DNA from: Eledone cirrhosa
Lineage: Eukaryota; Mollusca; Cephalopoda; Octopoda; Eledonidae
Assembly (NCBI GenBank): GCA_964016885.1
Contig: OZ024744.1
Coordinates: 22,283,298 to 22,347,297 of the forward strand
Length of the DNA stretch: 64,000 nt
Reading direction: 5' to 3'
Part shown: positions 1 to 12,394 of the stretch, piece by piece
Layout of the letters: every line of letters starts with the position of its first letter
Numbering within the stretch: the stretch's first letter is position 1
Notes under the pieces: generated by a model
What the model saw: the letters and a program-made list of their open reading frames with translations, nothing else
The model's database searches: none
What the model was told of the DNA's origin: nothing
Translations under genes and position numbers: made by a program

Positions 1-466
1 GACATAGATAACATAGGTGGGATGTTGTCGTGGTGGTCAGTTAGGTTTACATAGATAACATAGAGTGAGATGTTGTCGTGGTGGTCTTTTAGGTTGACAT
101 AGATAACATAGGTGGGATGTTGTCGTGGTGGTCAGTTAGGTTGACATAGATAACATAGGTGAGATGTTGTCGTGGTGGTCAGTTAGGTTGACATAGATAA
201 CATAGAGTGAGATGTTCTCGTGGTGGTCAGTTAGGTTGACATAGATAACATAGGTGGGATGTTGTCGGGGTGGTCAGTTAGGTTGCCATAGATAACAAAG
301 AGTAAGATGTTGTCGTGGTGGTCAGATAGCTGGACATAGATAACATAGGTGGGATGTTGTCGTGGTGGTCAGTTAGGTTTACATAGATAACATAGAGTGA
401 GATGTTGTCGTGGTGGTCTTTTAGGTTGACATAGATAACATAGGTGGGATGTTGTCGTGGTGGTCA

Positions 467-513
467 GTTAGGTTGACATAGATAACATAGGTGAGATGTT
501 GTCGTGGTGGTCA
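467..513. repeat. Reference monomer, 47-bp GGTGAG class
   Basis: This third common class has hinge ATAGGTGAGATG. It is intermediate between the GGTGGG and AGAGTGAG classes and could be a point-mutation derivative or a conversion product. It usually precedes a 48-bp AGAGTGAG monomer, and this ordered pairing recurs through Domain I. Confidence 0.9.
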
Positions 514-561
514 GTTAGGTTGACATAGATAACATAGAGTGAGATGTTGTCGTGGTGGTCA
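514..561. repeat. Reference monomer, 48-bp AGAGTGAG class
   Basis: This is a clean example of the 48-bp class. It matches the 47-bp class outside the hinge, which reads ATAGAGTGAGATG and is one base longer. Since 48 bp equals 16 codons, runs of this class leave one reverse-strand frame open. That frame reads a 16-residue unit containing NLTDHH and is the sole source of the short reverse-strand open frames in the window. Confidence 0.95.
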
Positions 562-608
562 GTTAGGTTGACATAGATAACATAGGTGGGATGTTGTCGT
601 GGTGGTCA
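562..608. repeat. Reference monomer, 47-bp GGTGGG class
   Basis: This is a clean example of the most common 47-bp class. It begins GTTAGGTTGACATAG, has hinge ATAGGTGGGATG and ends TGGTGGTCA. Counted composition is 17 G, 15 T, 11 A and 4 C, about 45% GC, with nearly all the GC on the + strand being G. It has a single CpG (GTCGTGG) and a single AGATAA. Because 47 is not a multiple of three, each such unit shifts the reading frame. Confidence 0.95.
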
Positions 609-1025
609 GTTAGGTTGACATAGATAACATTGGTGAGATGTTGTCGTTGTGGTCAGTTAGGTTGCCATAGATAACAAAGAGTAAGATGTTGTAGTGGTGG
701 TCAGATAGCTGGACATAGATAACATAGGTGGGATGTTGTCGTGGTGGTCAGTTAGGTTTACATAGATAACATAGAGTGAGATGTTGTCGTGGTGGTCTTT
801 TAGGTTGACATAGATAACATAGGTGGGATGTTGTCGTGGTGGTCAGTTAGGTTGACATAGATAACATAGGTGAGATGTTGTCGTGGTGGTCAGTTAGGTT
901 GACATAGATAACATAGAGTGAGATGTTGTCGTGGTGGTCAGTTAGGTTGACATAGATAACATAGGTGGGATGTTGTCGTGGTGGTCAGTTAGGTTGACAT
1001 AGATAACATTGGTGAGATGTTGTCG

Positions 1026-2399
1026 TGGTGGTCAGTTAGGTTGACATAGATAACATTGGTGAGATGTTGTCGTGGTGGTCAGTTAGGTTGACATAGATAA
1101 CATTGGTGAGATATTGTCGTGGTGGTCAGTTAGGTTGACACAGATAACATAGGTGGGATGTTGTCGGGGTGGTCAGTTAGGTTGACATAGATAACATAGG
1201 TGGGATGTTGTTGTGGTGGTCAGTTAGGTTGACATAGATAACATTGGTGTGATGTTGTAGTGGTGGTCAGTTAGGTTGACATAGATAACATTTGTGAGAT
1301 GCTGTCGTGGTGGTCAGTTAGGTTGACACAGATAACATAGGTGGGATGTTGGGGTGGTGGTCAGTTAGGTTGACATAGATAACATAGAGTGATATGTTTT
1401 CGTGGTGGTCAGTTAGGTTGACATAGATAACATCGAGTGAGATGTTGTCGTCGTGGTCAGTTAGGCTGACATAGAGAGCATAGAGTGAGATATTGTCGTG
1501 GTCAGTTAGGTTGACATAGATAACATAGAGTGAGATGTTGTCGTGGTGGTCAGTTAGTTTGACATAGATAACATAGGTGGAATTTTGTCGTGGTGGTCAG
1601 TTACGTTGACATAGATAACATAGGTGAGATGTTGTCGTGGTGGTCAGTTAGGTTGACATAGATAACATAGAGTGAGATGTTGTCGTTGTCGTCAATTAGG
1701 TTGCCATAGATAACAAAGAGTAAGATGTTGTCGTGGTGGTCAGATAGCTGGACATAGATAACATAGGTGGAATGTTGTCGTGGTGGTCAGTTAGGTTTAC
1801 ATAGATAACAATAGGTGGGATGTTGTCGTGGTGGTCAGTTAGGTTGACATAGATAACATAGAGTGAGATGTTGTCGTGGTGGTCAATTAGGTTTACATAG
1901 ATAACATAGGTGGGATGTTGGGGTGGTGGTCAGTTAGGTTGACATAGATAACATAGAGTGAGATGTTTTCGTGGTGGTCAGTTAGGTTGACATAGATAAC
2001 ATAGAGTGAGATGTTGTCGTGGTCGTCAGTTAGGTTGACATAGATAACATAGAGTGAGATGTTGTCGTGGTCAGTTAGGTTGACATAGATAACATAGGTG
2101 GGATGTTGTCGTGGTCAGTTAGGTTGACATAGATAACATAGGTGGGATGTTGTCGTGGTGGTCAGTTAGGTTGACATAGATAACATAGGTGGGATGTTGT
2201 CGGGGTGGTCAGTTAGGTTGACATAGATAACATAGAGTGAGATGTTGTCGTGGTGGTCGGTTAGGTTGACATAGATAACATAGGTGGGATGTTGTCGTGG
2301 TGGTCAGTTAGGTTGGCATAGATACCATAGAGTGAGATGTTGTCGTGGTGGTCAGTTAGGTTGACATAGATAACATAGAGTGAGATGATGTCGTGGTGG
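1026..2399. repeat. Mixed monomers; part homologous to 7,287–8,201
   Basis: This stretch holds only satellite monomers. From about 1,026 to 1,390 there is a run of ACATTGGTGAG and TTGTGAG variants with GACACAGATAAC. From about 1,390 to 2,305 it matches 7,287–8,201 at an offset of 5,897 (5,896 after a one-base A insertion near 1,810), with shared markers CTGACATAGAGAG, CCATAGATAACAAAG and GTTGGGGTGG. No gene or unique sequence is present. Confidence 0.7.
2029..2117. repeat. Short 45- and 44-bp monomers (GTG triplet loss)
   Basis: Two adjacent units are seen: 2,029–2,073 (45 bp, AGAGTGAG hinge) and 2,074–2,117 (44 bp, GGTGGG hinge). Both have GTCGTGGTCAG where full units have GTCGTGGTGGTCAG. 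Loss of one GTG from the TGGTGG tract is a simple slippage event. The short forms recur at fixed places in every large block, so they are inherited markers rather than repeated new events. Confidence 0.9.
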
Positions 2400-3678
2400 T
2401 CAGTTAGGTTGACATAGATAACATAGGTGGGATGTTGACATGGTCATTTATGTTGACATAGATAACATAGAGTGAGATGTTGTCGTGGTCGTCAGTTAGA
2501 TCGACATGGATAACATAGAGTGACATGTTGTCGTGGTGGTCAGTTAGGTTGACATATATAACATAGAGTGAGATGTTTTCGTGGTGGTCAGTTAGGTTGA
2601 CATAGATAACATAGAGTGAGATGTTGTCGTGGTGGTCAGTTAGGTTGACATAGATAACATAGGTTGGATGTTGTCGTGGTGGTCAGTTAGGTTGACATAG
2701 ATAACATAGAGTGAGATGTTGTCATGGTGGTCAGTTAGCTTGACATAGATAACATAGAGTGAGGTGTTGTCGTGGTGGTCAGTTAGGTCGACATAGATAA
2801 CATAGAGTGAGATGTTGTCGTGGTGGTCAGTTAGGTTGACATAGATAACATAGAGTGAGATGTTGTCGTGGTGGTCAGTTAGGTTGACATAGATAACATA
2901 GAGTGAGATGTTGTCGTGGTGGTCAGATAGGTTGACATAGATAACATAGAGTGAGATGTTGTCGTGGTGGTCAGTTAGGTTGACATAGATAACATAGGTG
3001 GGATGTTGTCATGGTCAGTTAGGTTGCCATAGATAACATAGAGTGAGATGATGTCGTGGTGGTCAGTTAGTTTGACATTGATAACATAGAGTGAGATGTT
3101 GTCGTGGTGGTCAGTTAGGTTGACATAGATAACATAGAATGGGATGTTTTCGTGGTCGGTTAGGTTGACATACATAACATAGAGTGAGATGTTGTCGTGG
3201 TGGTCAGTTAGCTTGACATAGATAAGATAGGTGAGATGTTGTCGTGGTGGTCAGTTAGGTTGATATAGATAACATAGAGTGAGATGTTGTCGTGGTGGTC
3301 AGTTAGGTTGACATAGATAACATAGGTGGGCTGTTGTCGAGTTGGTCAGTTAGGTTGACATAGATGACATAGGTGGGATGTTGTCGTGGTGGTCAGTTAG
3401 GTTGACATAGATAACATAGAGTGAGATGTTGTCGTGGTGGTCAGTTAGCTTGACATAGATAACATAGAGTGAGATGTTGTCGTGGTTGTCAGTTAGGTTG
3501 ACATAGATAACATAGAGTGAGATGTTGTCGTGGTGGTCAGTTAGGTTGACATAGATAACATAGGTGGGATGTTGTCGTGGTGGTCAGTTAGGTTGACATA
3601 GATAACATAGGTGGGATGTTGTCGTGGTCAGTTAGGTTGACATAGATAACATAGAGTGAGATGTTGTCGTCGTGGTCA

Positions 3679-3723
3679 GTTAGGCTGACATAGAGAGCAT
3701 AGAGTGAGATGTTGTCGTGGTCA
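3679..3723. repeat. Marker monomer CTGACATAGAGAG (45 bp)
   Basis: This unit reads GTTAGGCTGACATAGAGAGC in place of the usual start, so the AGATAA motif is lost. It always follows a GTCGTCGTGGTCA junction. Copies occur near 1,462, 6,042, 7,361, 10,334, 12,455, 12,973, 14,807, 15,327, 17,540, 18,055, 20,227, 21,689, 22,816, 25,030, 26,540, 27,579, 31,284, 33,305 and 35,475. A derivative with GAGAGAATAG occurs near 29,284, 30,452, 32,470, 37,890, 39,341, 39,702, 40,406, 61,646 and 62,023. It is a good tracer for block history. Confidence 0.85.
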
Positions 3724-3961
3724 GTTAGGTTGACATAGATAACATAGAGTGTGATGTTGTCGTGGTGGTCAGTTTGGTTGACATAGATAACATAGGTGGG
3801 ATGTTGTCGTGGTGGTCAGTTACGTTGACATAGATAACATAGGTGAGATGTTGTCGTGGTGGTCAGTTAGGTTGACATAGATAACATAGAGTGAGATGTT
3901 GTCGTTGTGGTCAGGTAGGTTGACATAGATAACATAGAGTAAGATGTTGTCGTGGTGGTCA

Positions 3962-4008
3962 GATAGCTGGACATAGATAACATAGGTGGGATGTTGTCGT
4001 GGTGGTCA
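3962..4008. repeat. Marker monomer GATAGCTGGACATAG (47 bp)
   Basis: This unit starts GATAGCTGGACATAG instead of GTTAGGTTGACATAG. In most copies it follows a monomer with hinge AGAGTAAG and is followed by one with GTTTACATAG. It is seen near 325, 704, 1,742, 3,962, 7,640, 10,613, 13,252, 15,602, 18,332, 20,410, 23,093, 25,265, 27,857, 30,718, 32,738, 33,587, 35,755, 40,674 and 41,242. A GGTAGCTGG variant occurs near 6,323, 9,296, 21,777 and 26,822. I saw none beyond 41,242, so it marks Domain I. Confidence 0.85.
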
Positions 4009-4760
4009 GTTAGGTTTACATAGATAACATACAGTGAGATGTTGACGTGGTGGTCTTTTAGGTTGACATAGATAACATAGGTGGGATGTTGTCGTGGTGG
4101 TCAGTTAGGTTGACATAGATAACATACGTGAGATGTTGTCGTGGTGGTCAGTTAGGTTGACATAGATAACATAGAGTGAGATGTTGTCGTGGTGGTCAGT
4201 TAGGTTGACATAGATAACATAGGTGGGATGTTGTCGTGGTGGTCAGTTAGTTTGACATAGATAACATTGGTGAGATGTTGTCGTGGTGGTCAGTTAGGTT
4301 GACATAGATAACATTGGTTAGATGTTGTCGTGGTGGTCAGTTAGGTTGACACAGATAACATAGGTGGGATGTTGTCGTGGTGGTCAGTTAGGTTGACATA
4401 GATAACATAGAGTGATATGTTGTCGTGGTGGTCAGGTAGGTTGACATAGATAACATAGGTGGGATGTTGTTGTGGTGGTCAGGTAGGTTGACATAGATAA
4501 CATTGGTGTGTTGTTGTAGTGGTGGTCAGTTAGGTTGACATAGATAACATTTGTGAGATGTTGTCATGGTGGTCAGTTAGGTTGACACAGATAACATAGG
4601 TGGGATGTTGTCGTGGTGGTCAGTTAGGTTGACATAGATAACATAGAGTGAGATGTTGTCGTGGTGGTCAGTTAGGTTGACATAGATAACATAGAGTGAG
4701 ATGTTGTCGTGGTGGTCAGTTAGGTTGACATAGATAACATAGAGTGAGATGTTGTCGTGG

Positions 4761-7121
4761 TCAGTTAGGTTGACATAGATAACATAGGTGGGATGTTGAC
4801 ATGGTCATTTAGGTTGACATAGATAACATAGAGTGAGATGTTGTCGTGGTGGTCAGTTAGATCGACATGGATAACATAGAGTGACATGTTGTCGTGGTGG
4901 TCAGTTAGGTTGACATATATAACATAGAGTGAGATGTTTTCGTGGTGGTCAGTTAGGTTGACATAGATAACATAGAGTGAGATGTTGTCGTGGTGGTCAG
5001 TTAGGTTGACATAGATAACATAGGTTGGATGTTGTCGTGGTGGTCAGTTAGGTTGACATAGATAACATAGAGTGAGATGTTGTCATGGTGGTCAGTTAGC
5101 TTGACATAGATAACATAGAGTGAGGTGTTGTCGTGGTGGTCAGTTAGGTCGACATTGATAACATAGAGTGAGATGTTGTCGTGGTGGTCAGTTAGGTTGA
5201 CATAGATAACATAGAGTGAGATGTTGTCGTGGTGGTCAGTTAGGTTGACATAGATAACATAGAGTGAGATGTTGTCGTGGTGGTCAGATAGGTTGACATA
5301 GATAACATAGAGTGAGATGTTGTCGTGGTGGTCAGTTAGGTTGACATAGATAACATAGGTGGGATGTTGTCATGGTCAGTTAGGTTGCCATAGATAACAT
5401 AGAGTGAGATGATGTCGTGGTGGTCAGTTAGTTTGACATTGATAACATAGAGTGAAATGTTGTCGTGGTGGTCAGTTAGGTTGACATAGATAACATAGAA
5501 TGGGATGTTTTCGTGGTCGGTTAGGTTGACATACATAACATAGAGTGAGATGTTGTCGTGGTGGTCAGTTAGCTTGACATAGATAAGATAGGTGAGATGT
5601 TGTCGTGGTGGTCAGTTAGGTTGATATAGATAACATAGAGTGAGATGTTGTCGTGGTGGTCAGTTAGGTTGACATAGATAACATAGGTGGGCTGTTGTCG
5701 AGTTGGTCAGTTAGGTTGACATAGATGACATAGGTGGGATGTTGTCGTGGTGGTCAGTTAGGTTGACATAGATAACATAGAGTGAGATGTTGTCGTGGTG
5801 GTCAGTTAGCTTGACATAGATAACATAGAGTGAGATGTTGTCGTGGTTGTCAGTTAGGTTGACATAGATAACATAGAGTGAGATGTTGTCGTGGTGGTCA
5901 GTTAGGTTGACATAGATAACATAGGTGGGATGTTGTCGTGGTGGTCAGTTAGGTTGACATAGATAACATAGGTGGGATGTTGTCGTGGTCAGTTAGGTTG
6001 ACATAGATAACATAGAGTGAGATGTTGTCGTCGTGGTCAGTTAGGCTGACATAGAGAGCATAGAGTGAGATGTTGTCGTGGTCAGTTAGGTTGACATAGA
6101 TAACATAGAGTGAGATGTTGTCGTGGTGGTCAGTTTGGTTGACATAGATAACATAGGTGGGATGTTGTCGTGGTGGTCAGTTACGTTCACATAGATAACA
6201 TAGGTGAGATGTTGTCGTGGTGGTCAGTTAGGTTGACATAGATAACATAGAGTGAGATGTTGTCGTTGTGGTCAGTTAGGTTGACATAGATAACATAGAG
6301 TAAGATGTTGTCGTGGTGGTCAGGTAGCTGGACATAGATAACATAGGTGGGATGTTGTCGTGGTGGTCAGTTAGGTTTACATAGATAACATACAGTGAGA
6401 TGTTGACGTGGTGGTCTTTTAGGTTGACATAGATAACATAGGTGGGATGTTGTCGTGGTGGTCAGTTAGGTTGACATAGATAACATAGGTGAGATGTTGT
6501 CGTGGTGGTCAGTTAGGTTGACATAGATAACATAGAGTGAGATGTTGTCGTGGTGGTCAGTTAGGTTGACATAGATAACATAGGTGGGATGTTGTCGTGG
6601 TGGTCAGTTAGTTTGACATAGATAACATTGGTGAGATGTTGTCGTGGTGGTCAGTTAGGTTGACATAGATAACATTGGTTAGATGTTGTCGTGGTGGTCA
6701 GTTAGGTTGACACAGATAACATAGGTGGGATGTTGTCGTGGTGGTCAGTTAGGTTGACATAGATAACATAGAGTGAGATGTTGTCGTGGTGGTCAGGTAG
6801 GTTGACATAGATAACATAGATAGGAAGTTGTTGTGGTGGTCAGGTAGGTTGACATAGATAACATTGGTGTGTTGTTGTAGTGGTGGTCAGTTAGGTTGAC
6901 ATAGATAACATTTGTGAGATGTTGTCATGGTGGTCAGTTAGGTTGACACAGATAACATAGGTGGGATGTTGTCGTGGTGGTCAGTTAGGTTGACATAGAT
7001 AACATAGAGTGAGATGTTGTCGTGGTGGTCAGTTAGGTTGACATAGATAACATAGAGTGAGATGTTGTCGTGGTGGTCAGTTAGGTTGACATAGATAACA
7101 TAGAGTGAGATGTTGTCGTGG
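4761..7121. repeat. 2,361-bp higher-order block, copy 2
   Basis: This is a tandem copy of 2,400–4,760. The match continues to about 7,228, where ATCGACATGG in copy 1 gives way to ATCGACATATATAAC and the sequence switches to another block type. Close to its right end the hinge reads AGATAGGAAG instead of AGGTGGGATG. That three-substitution signature recurs near 9,791, 22,270 and 27,318 and shows shared descent of those segments. Confidence 0.85.
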
Positions 7122-9229
7122 TCAGTTAGGTTGACATAGATAACATAGGTGGGATGTTGACATGGTCATTTAGGTTGACATAGATAACATAGAGTGAGAT
7201 GTTCTCGTGGTGGTCAGTTAGATCGACATATATAACATAGAGTGAGATGTTGTCGTGGTGGTCAGTTAGGTTGACATAGATAACATAGGTGGGATGTTGT
7301 CGTGGTCAGTTAGGTTGACATAGATAACATAGAGTGAGATGTTGTCGTCGTGGTCAGTTAGGCTGACATAGAGAGCATAGAGTGAGATGTTGTCGTGGTC
7401 AGTTAGGTTCACATAGATAACATAGAGTGAGATGTTGTCGTGGTGGTCAGTTAGTTTGACATAGATAACATAGGTGGGATTTTGTCGTGGTGGTCAGTTA
7501 CGTTGACATAGATAACATAGGTGAGATGTTGTCGTGGTGGTCAGTTAGGTTGACATAGATAACATAGAGTGAGATGTTGTCGTTGTGGTCAGTTAGGTTG
7601 CCATAGATAACAAAGAGTAAGATGTTGTCGTGGTGGTCAGATAGCTGGACATAGATAACATAGGTGGAATGTTGTCGTGGTGGTCAGTTAGGTTTACATA
7701 GATAACATAGGTGGGATGTTGTCGTGGTGGTCAGTTAGGTTGACATAGATAACATAGAGTGAGATGTTGTCGTGGTGGTCAATTAGGTTTACATAGATAA
7801 CATAGGTGGGATGTTGGGGTGGTGGTCAGTTAGGTTGACATAGATAACATAGAGTGAGATGTTTTCGTGGTGGTCAGTTAGGTTGACATAGATAACATAG
7901 AGTGAGATGTTGTCGTGGTGGTCAGTTAGGTTGACATAGATAACATAGAGTGAGATGTTGTCGTGGTCAGTTAGGTTGACATAGATAACATAGGTGGGAT
8001 GTTGTCGTGGTCAGTTAGGTTGACATAGATAACATAGGTGGGATGTTGTCGTGGTGGTCAGTTAGGTTGACATAGATTACATAGGTGGGATGTTGTCGGG
8101 GTGGTCAGTTAGGTTGACATAGATAACATAGAGTGAGATGTTGTCGTGGTGTTCGGTTAGGTTGACATAGATAACATAGGTGGGATGTTGTCGTGGTGGT
8201 CAGATAGGTTGATATAGATAACATAGAGTGACATGTTGTCGTGGTGGTCAGTTAGGTTGACATATATAACATAGAGTGAGATGTTTTCGTGGTGGTCAGT
8301 TAGGTTGACATAGATAACATAGAGTGACATGTTGTCGTGGTGGTCAGTTAGGTTGACATATATAACATAGAGTGAGATGTTTTCGTGGTGGTCAGTTAGG
8401 TTGACATAGATAACATAGAGTGAGATGTTGTCGTGGTGGTCAGTTAGGTTGACATAGATAACATAGGTTGCATGTTGTCGTGGTGGTCAGATAGGTTGAC
8501 ATAGATAACATAGATTGAGATGTTGTCATGGTGGTCAGTTAGCTTGACATAGATAACATAGAGTGAGGTGTTGTCGTGGTGGTCAGTTAGGTCGACATAG
8601 ATAACATAGAGTGAGATGTTGTCGTGGTGGTCAGTTAGGTTGACATAGATAACATAGAGTGAGATGTTGTCGTGGTGGTCAGTTAGTTTGACATAGATAA
8701 CATAGAGTGAGATGGTGTCGTGGTGGTCAGATAGGTTGACATAGATAACATAGAGTGAGATGTTGTCGTGGTGGTCAGTTAGGTTGACATAGATAACATA
8801 GGTGGGATGTTGTCATGGTCAGTTAGGTTGCCATAGATAACATAGAGTGAGATGATGTCGTGGTGGTCAGTTAGTTTGACATTGATAACATAGAGTGAGA
8901 TGTTGTCGTGGTGGTCAGTTAGGTTGACATAGATAACATAGAATGGGATGTTTTCGTGGTCGGTTAGGTTGACATACATAACATAGAGTGAGATGTTGTC
9001 GTGGTGGTCAGTTAGCTTGACATAGATAAGATAGGTGAGATGTTGTCCTGGTGGTCAGTTAGGTTGATATAGATAACATAGAGTGAGATGTTGTCGTGGT
9101 GGTCAGTTAGGTTGACATAGATAACATAGGTGGGCTGTTGTCGAGTTGGTCAGTTAGGTTGACATAGATGACATAGGTGCGATGTTGTCGTGGTGCTCAG
9201 TTAGGTTGACATAGATAACATAGAGTGAG
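6257..9229. repeat. 2,973-bp higher-order block, copy 1
   Basis: This block overlaps the end of the 2,361-bp copy 2, so it formed later from a composite of that block and other material. Landmarks recur at +2,973: GACATGGTCATTT at 7,157/10,130, TTCTCGTGG near 7,200/10,175, AGATAGGAAG at 6,818/9,791 and TTGACATACATAAC near 8,974/11,947. Few substitutions separate the copies; examples are GTGTTCGG near 8,150 and TAGATTGAG near 8,512. Confidence 0.85.
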
Positions 9230-12202
9230 ATGTTGTCGTTGTGGTCAGTTAGGTTGACATAGATAACATAGAGTAAGATGTTGTCGTGGTGGTCAGGTAG
9301 CTGGACATAGATAACATAGGTGGGATGTTGTCGTGGTGGTCAGTTAGGTTTACATAGATAACATACAGTGAGATGTTGACGTGGTGGTCTTTTAGGTTGA
9401 CATAGATAACATAGGTGGGATGTTGTCGTGGTGGTCAGTTAGGTTGACATAGATAACATAGGTGAGATGTTGTCGTGGTGGTCAGTTAGGTTGACATAGA
9501 TAACATAGAGTGAGATGTTGTCGTGGTGGTCAGTTAGGTTGACATAGATAACATAGGTGGGATGTTGTCGTGGTGGTCAGTTAGTTTGACATAGATAACA
9601 TTGGTGAGATGTTGTCGTGGTGGTCAGTTAGGTTGACATAGATAACATTGGTTAGATGTTGTCGTGGTGGTCAGTTAGGTTGACACAGATAACATAGGTG
9701 GGATGTTGTCGTGGTGGTCAGTTAGGTTGACATAGATAACATAGAGTGAGATGTTGTCGTGGTGGTCAGGTAGGTTGACATAGATAACATAGATAGGAAG
9801 TTGTTGTGGTGGTCAGGTAGGTTGACATAGATAACATTGGTGTGTTGTTGTAGTGGTGGTCAGTTAGGTTGACATAGATAACATTTGTGAGATGTTGTCA
9901 TGGTGGTCAGTTAGGTTGACACAGATAACATAGGTGGGATGTTGTCGTGGTGGTCAGTTAGGTTGACATAGATAACATAGAGTGAGATGTTGTCGTGGTG
10001 GTCAGTTAGGTTGACATAGATAACATAGAGTGAGATGTTGTCGTGGTGGTCAGTTAGGTTGACATAGATAACATAGAGTGAGATGTTGTCGTGGTCAGTT
10101 AGGTTGACATAGATAACATAGGTGGGATGTTGACATGGTCATTTAGGTTGACATAGATAACATAGAGTGAGATGTTCTCGTGGTGGTCAGTTAGATCGAC
10201 ATATATAACATAGAGTGAGATGTTGTCGTGGTGGTCAGTTAGGTTGACATAGATAACATAGGTGGGATGTTGTCGTGGTCAGTTAGGTTGACATAGATAA
10301 CATAGAGTGAGATGTTGTCGTCGTGGTCAGTTAGGCTGACATAGAGAGCATAGAGTGAGATGTTGTCGTGGTCAGTTAGGTTCACATAGATAACATAGAG
10401 TGAGATGTTGTCGTGGTGGTCAGTTAGTTTGACATAGATAACATAGGTGGGATTTTGTCGTGGTGGTCAGTTACGTTGACATAGATAACATAGGTGAGAT
10501 GTTGTCGTGGTGGTCAGTTAGGTTGACATAGATAACATAGAGTGAGATGTTGTCGTTGTGGTCAGTTAGGTTGCCATAGATAACAAAGAGTAAGATGTTG
10601 TCGTGGTGGTCAGATAGCTGGACATAGATAACATAGGTGGAATGTTGTCGTGGTGGTCAGTTAGGTTTACATAGATAACATAGGTGGGATGTTGTCGTGG
10701 TGGTCAGTTAGGTTGACATAGATAACATAGAGTGAGATGTTGTCGTGGTGGTCAATTAGGTTTACATAGATAACATAGGTGGGATGTTGGGGTGGTGGTC
10801 AGTTAGGTTGACATAGATAACATAGAGTGAGATGTTTTCGTGGTGGTCAGTTAGGTTGACATAGATAACATAGAGTGAGATGTTGTCGTGGTGGTCAGTT
10901 AGGTTGACATAGATAACATAGAGTGAGATGTTGTCGTGGTCAGTTAGGTTGACATAGATAACATAGGTGGGATGTTGTCGTGGTCAGTTAGGTTGACATA
11001 GATAACATAGGTGGGATGTTGTCGTGGTGGTCAGTTAGGTTGACATAGATTACATAGGTGGGATGTTGTCGGGGTGGTCAGTTAGGTTGACATAGATAAC
11101 ATAGAGTGAGATGTTGTCGTGGTGGTCGGTTAGGTTGACATAGATAACATAGGTGGGATGTTGTCGTGGTGGTCAGATAGGTTGATATAGATAACATAGA
11201 GTGACATGTTGTCGTGGTGGTCAGTTAGGTTGACATATATAACATAGAGTGAGATGTTTTCGTGGTGGTCAGTTAGGTTGACATAGATAACATAGAGTGA
11301 CATGTTGTCGTGGTGGTCAGTTAGGTTGACATATATAACATAGAGTGAGATGTTTTCGTGGTGGTCAGTTAGGTTGACATAGATAACATAGAGTGAGATG
11401 TTGTCGTGGTGGTCAGTTAGGTTGACATAGATAACATAGGTTGCATGTTGTCGTGGTGGTCAGATAGGTTGACATAGATAACATAGAGTGAGATGTTGTC
11501 ATGGTGGTCAGTTAGCTTGACATAGATAACATAGAGTGAGGTGTTGTCGTGGTGGTCAGTTAGGTCGACATAGATAACATAGAGTGAGATGTTGTCGTGG
11601 TGGTCAGTTAGGTTGACATAGATAACATAGAGTGAGATGTTGTCGTGGTGGTCAGTTAGTTTGACATAGATAACATAGAGTGAGATGGTGTCGTGGTGGT
11701 CAGATAGGTTGACATAGATAACATAGAGTGAGATGTTGTCGTGGTGGTCAGTTAGGTTGACATAGATAACATAGGTGGGATGTTGTCATGGTCAGTTAGG
11801 TTGCCATAGATAACATAGAGTGAGATGATGTCGTGGTGGTCAGTTAGTTTGACATTGATAACATAGAGTGAGATGTTGTCGTGGTGGTCAGTTAGGTTGA
11901 CATAGATAACATAGAATGGGATGTTTTCGTGGTCGGTTAGGTTGACATACATAACATAGAGTGAGATGTTGTCGTGGTGGTCAGTTAGCTTGACATAGAT
12001 AAGATAGGTGAGATGTTGTCCTGGTGGTCAGTTAGGTTGATATAGATAACATAGAGTGAGATGTTGTCGTGGTGGTCAGTTAGGTTGACATAGATAACAT
12101 AGGTGGGCTGTTGTCGAGTTGGTCAGTTAGGTTGACATAGATGACATAGGTGCGATGTTGTCGTGGTGCTCAGTTAGGTTGACATAGATAACATAGAGTG
12201 AG
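9230..12202. repeat. 2,973-bp higher-order block, copy 2
   Basis: This tandem copy of 6,257–9,229 matches until about 12,209, where GTCGTTGTGG at the start of the next unit is replaced by GTCGTGGTGG. Its left junction lies between about 9,180 and 9,240 and fuses a GTGCTCAG monomer to a GTCGTTGTGG monomer. That join is not the order seen in the parental 2,361-bp block, as expected for an unequal exchange breakpoint. Confidence 0.85.
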
Positions 12203-12394
12203 ATGTTGTCGTGGTGGTCAGTTAGCTTGACATAGATAACATAGAGTGAGATGTTGTCGTGGTTGTCAGTTAGGTTGACATAGATAACATAGAGTGAGAT
12301 GTTGTCGTGGTGGTCAGTTAGGTTGACATAGATAACATAGGTGGGATGTTGTCGTGGTGGTCAGTTAGGTTGACATAGATAATATAGGTGGGAT
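12203..12394. repeat. Four linking monomers
   Basis: This short stretch of ordinary satellite monomers (GTTAGCTTGAC, GTGGTTGTCAG, then GGTGGG units) leads into the 2.35/2.73-kb block family. It corresponds to part of the 380-bp segment that is absent at the 14,746 junction. Confidence 0.7.

Larger units (their letters stand above)
1..1025. repeat. Higher-order block, 332/379-bp period, about three copies
   Basis: The marker GTTTACATAG followed by GTCTTTTAGG occurs near 46, 378 and 757, giving periods of 332 and 379 bp (7 and 8 monomers). Copies are 1–324 (cut by the window edge), 325–703 and 704 to about 1,025. The second copy has one extra 47-bp monomer carrying ACATTGGTGAG. Copies 2 and 3 begin with the GATAGCTGG marker monomer. 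Confidence 0.8.
2400..4760. repeat. 2,361-bp higher-order block, copy 1
   Basis: Landmarks here recur at exactly +2,361: GACATGGTCATTT at 2,435 and 4,796, the rare TTGACATACATAAC monomer near 3,170 and 5,531, and the TAGCTGG marker near 3,962 and 6,323. Differences between copies include GTGTGATG (3,751) against GTGAGATG, ATACGTGAG (near 4,126) against ATAGGTGAG, and a three-base cluster near 4,458 versus 6,819. About 50 monomers make up the block. Confidence 0.85.

Noticed and set aside
2975..3175. Reverse-strand 66-codon open frame (and 14 near-identical copies) as a repetitive protein gene
   Set aside because: It lies wholly in satellite monomers. Its start depends on one private base change, its end on a 47-bp frame shift, and all copies move with large DNA blocks. 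There is no signal for a promoter, splice sites or codon constraint.
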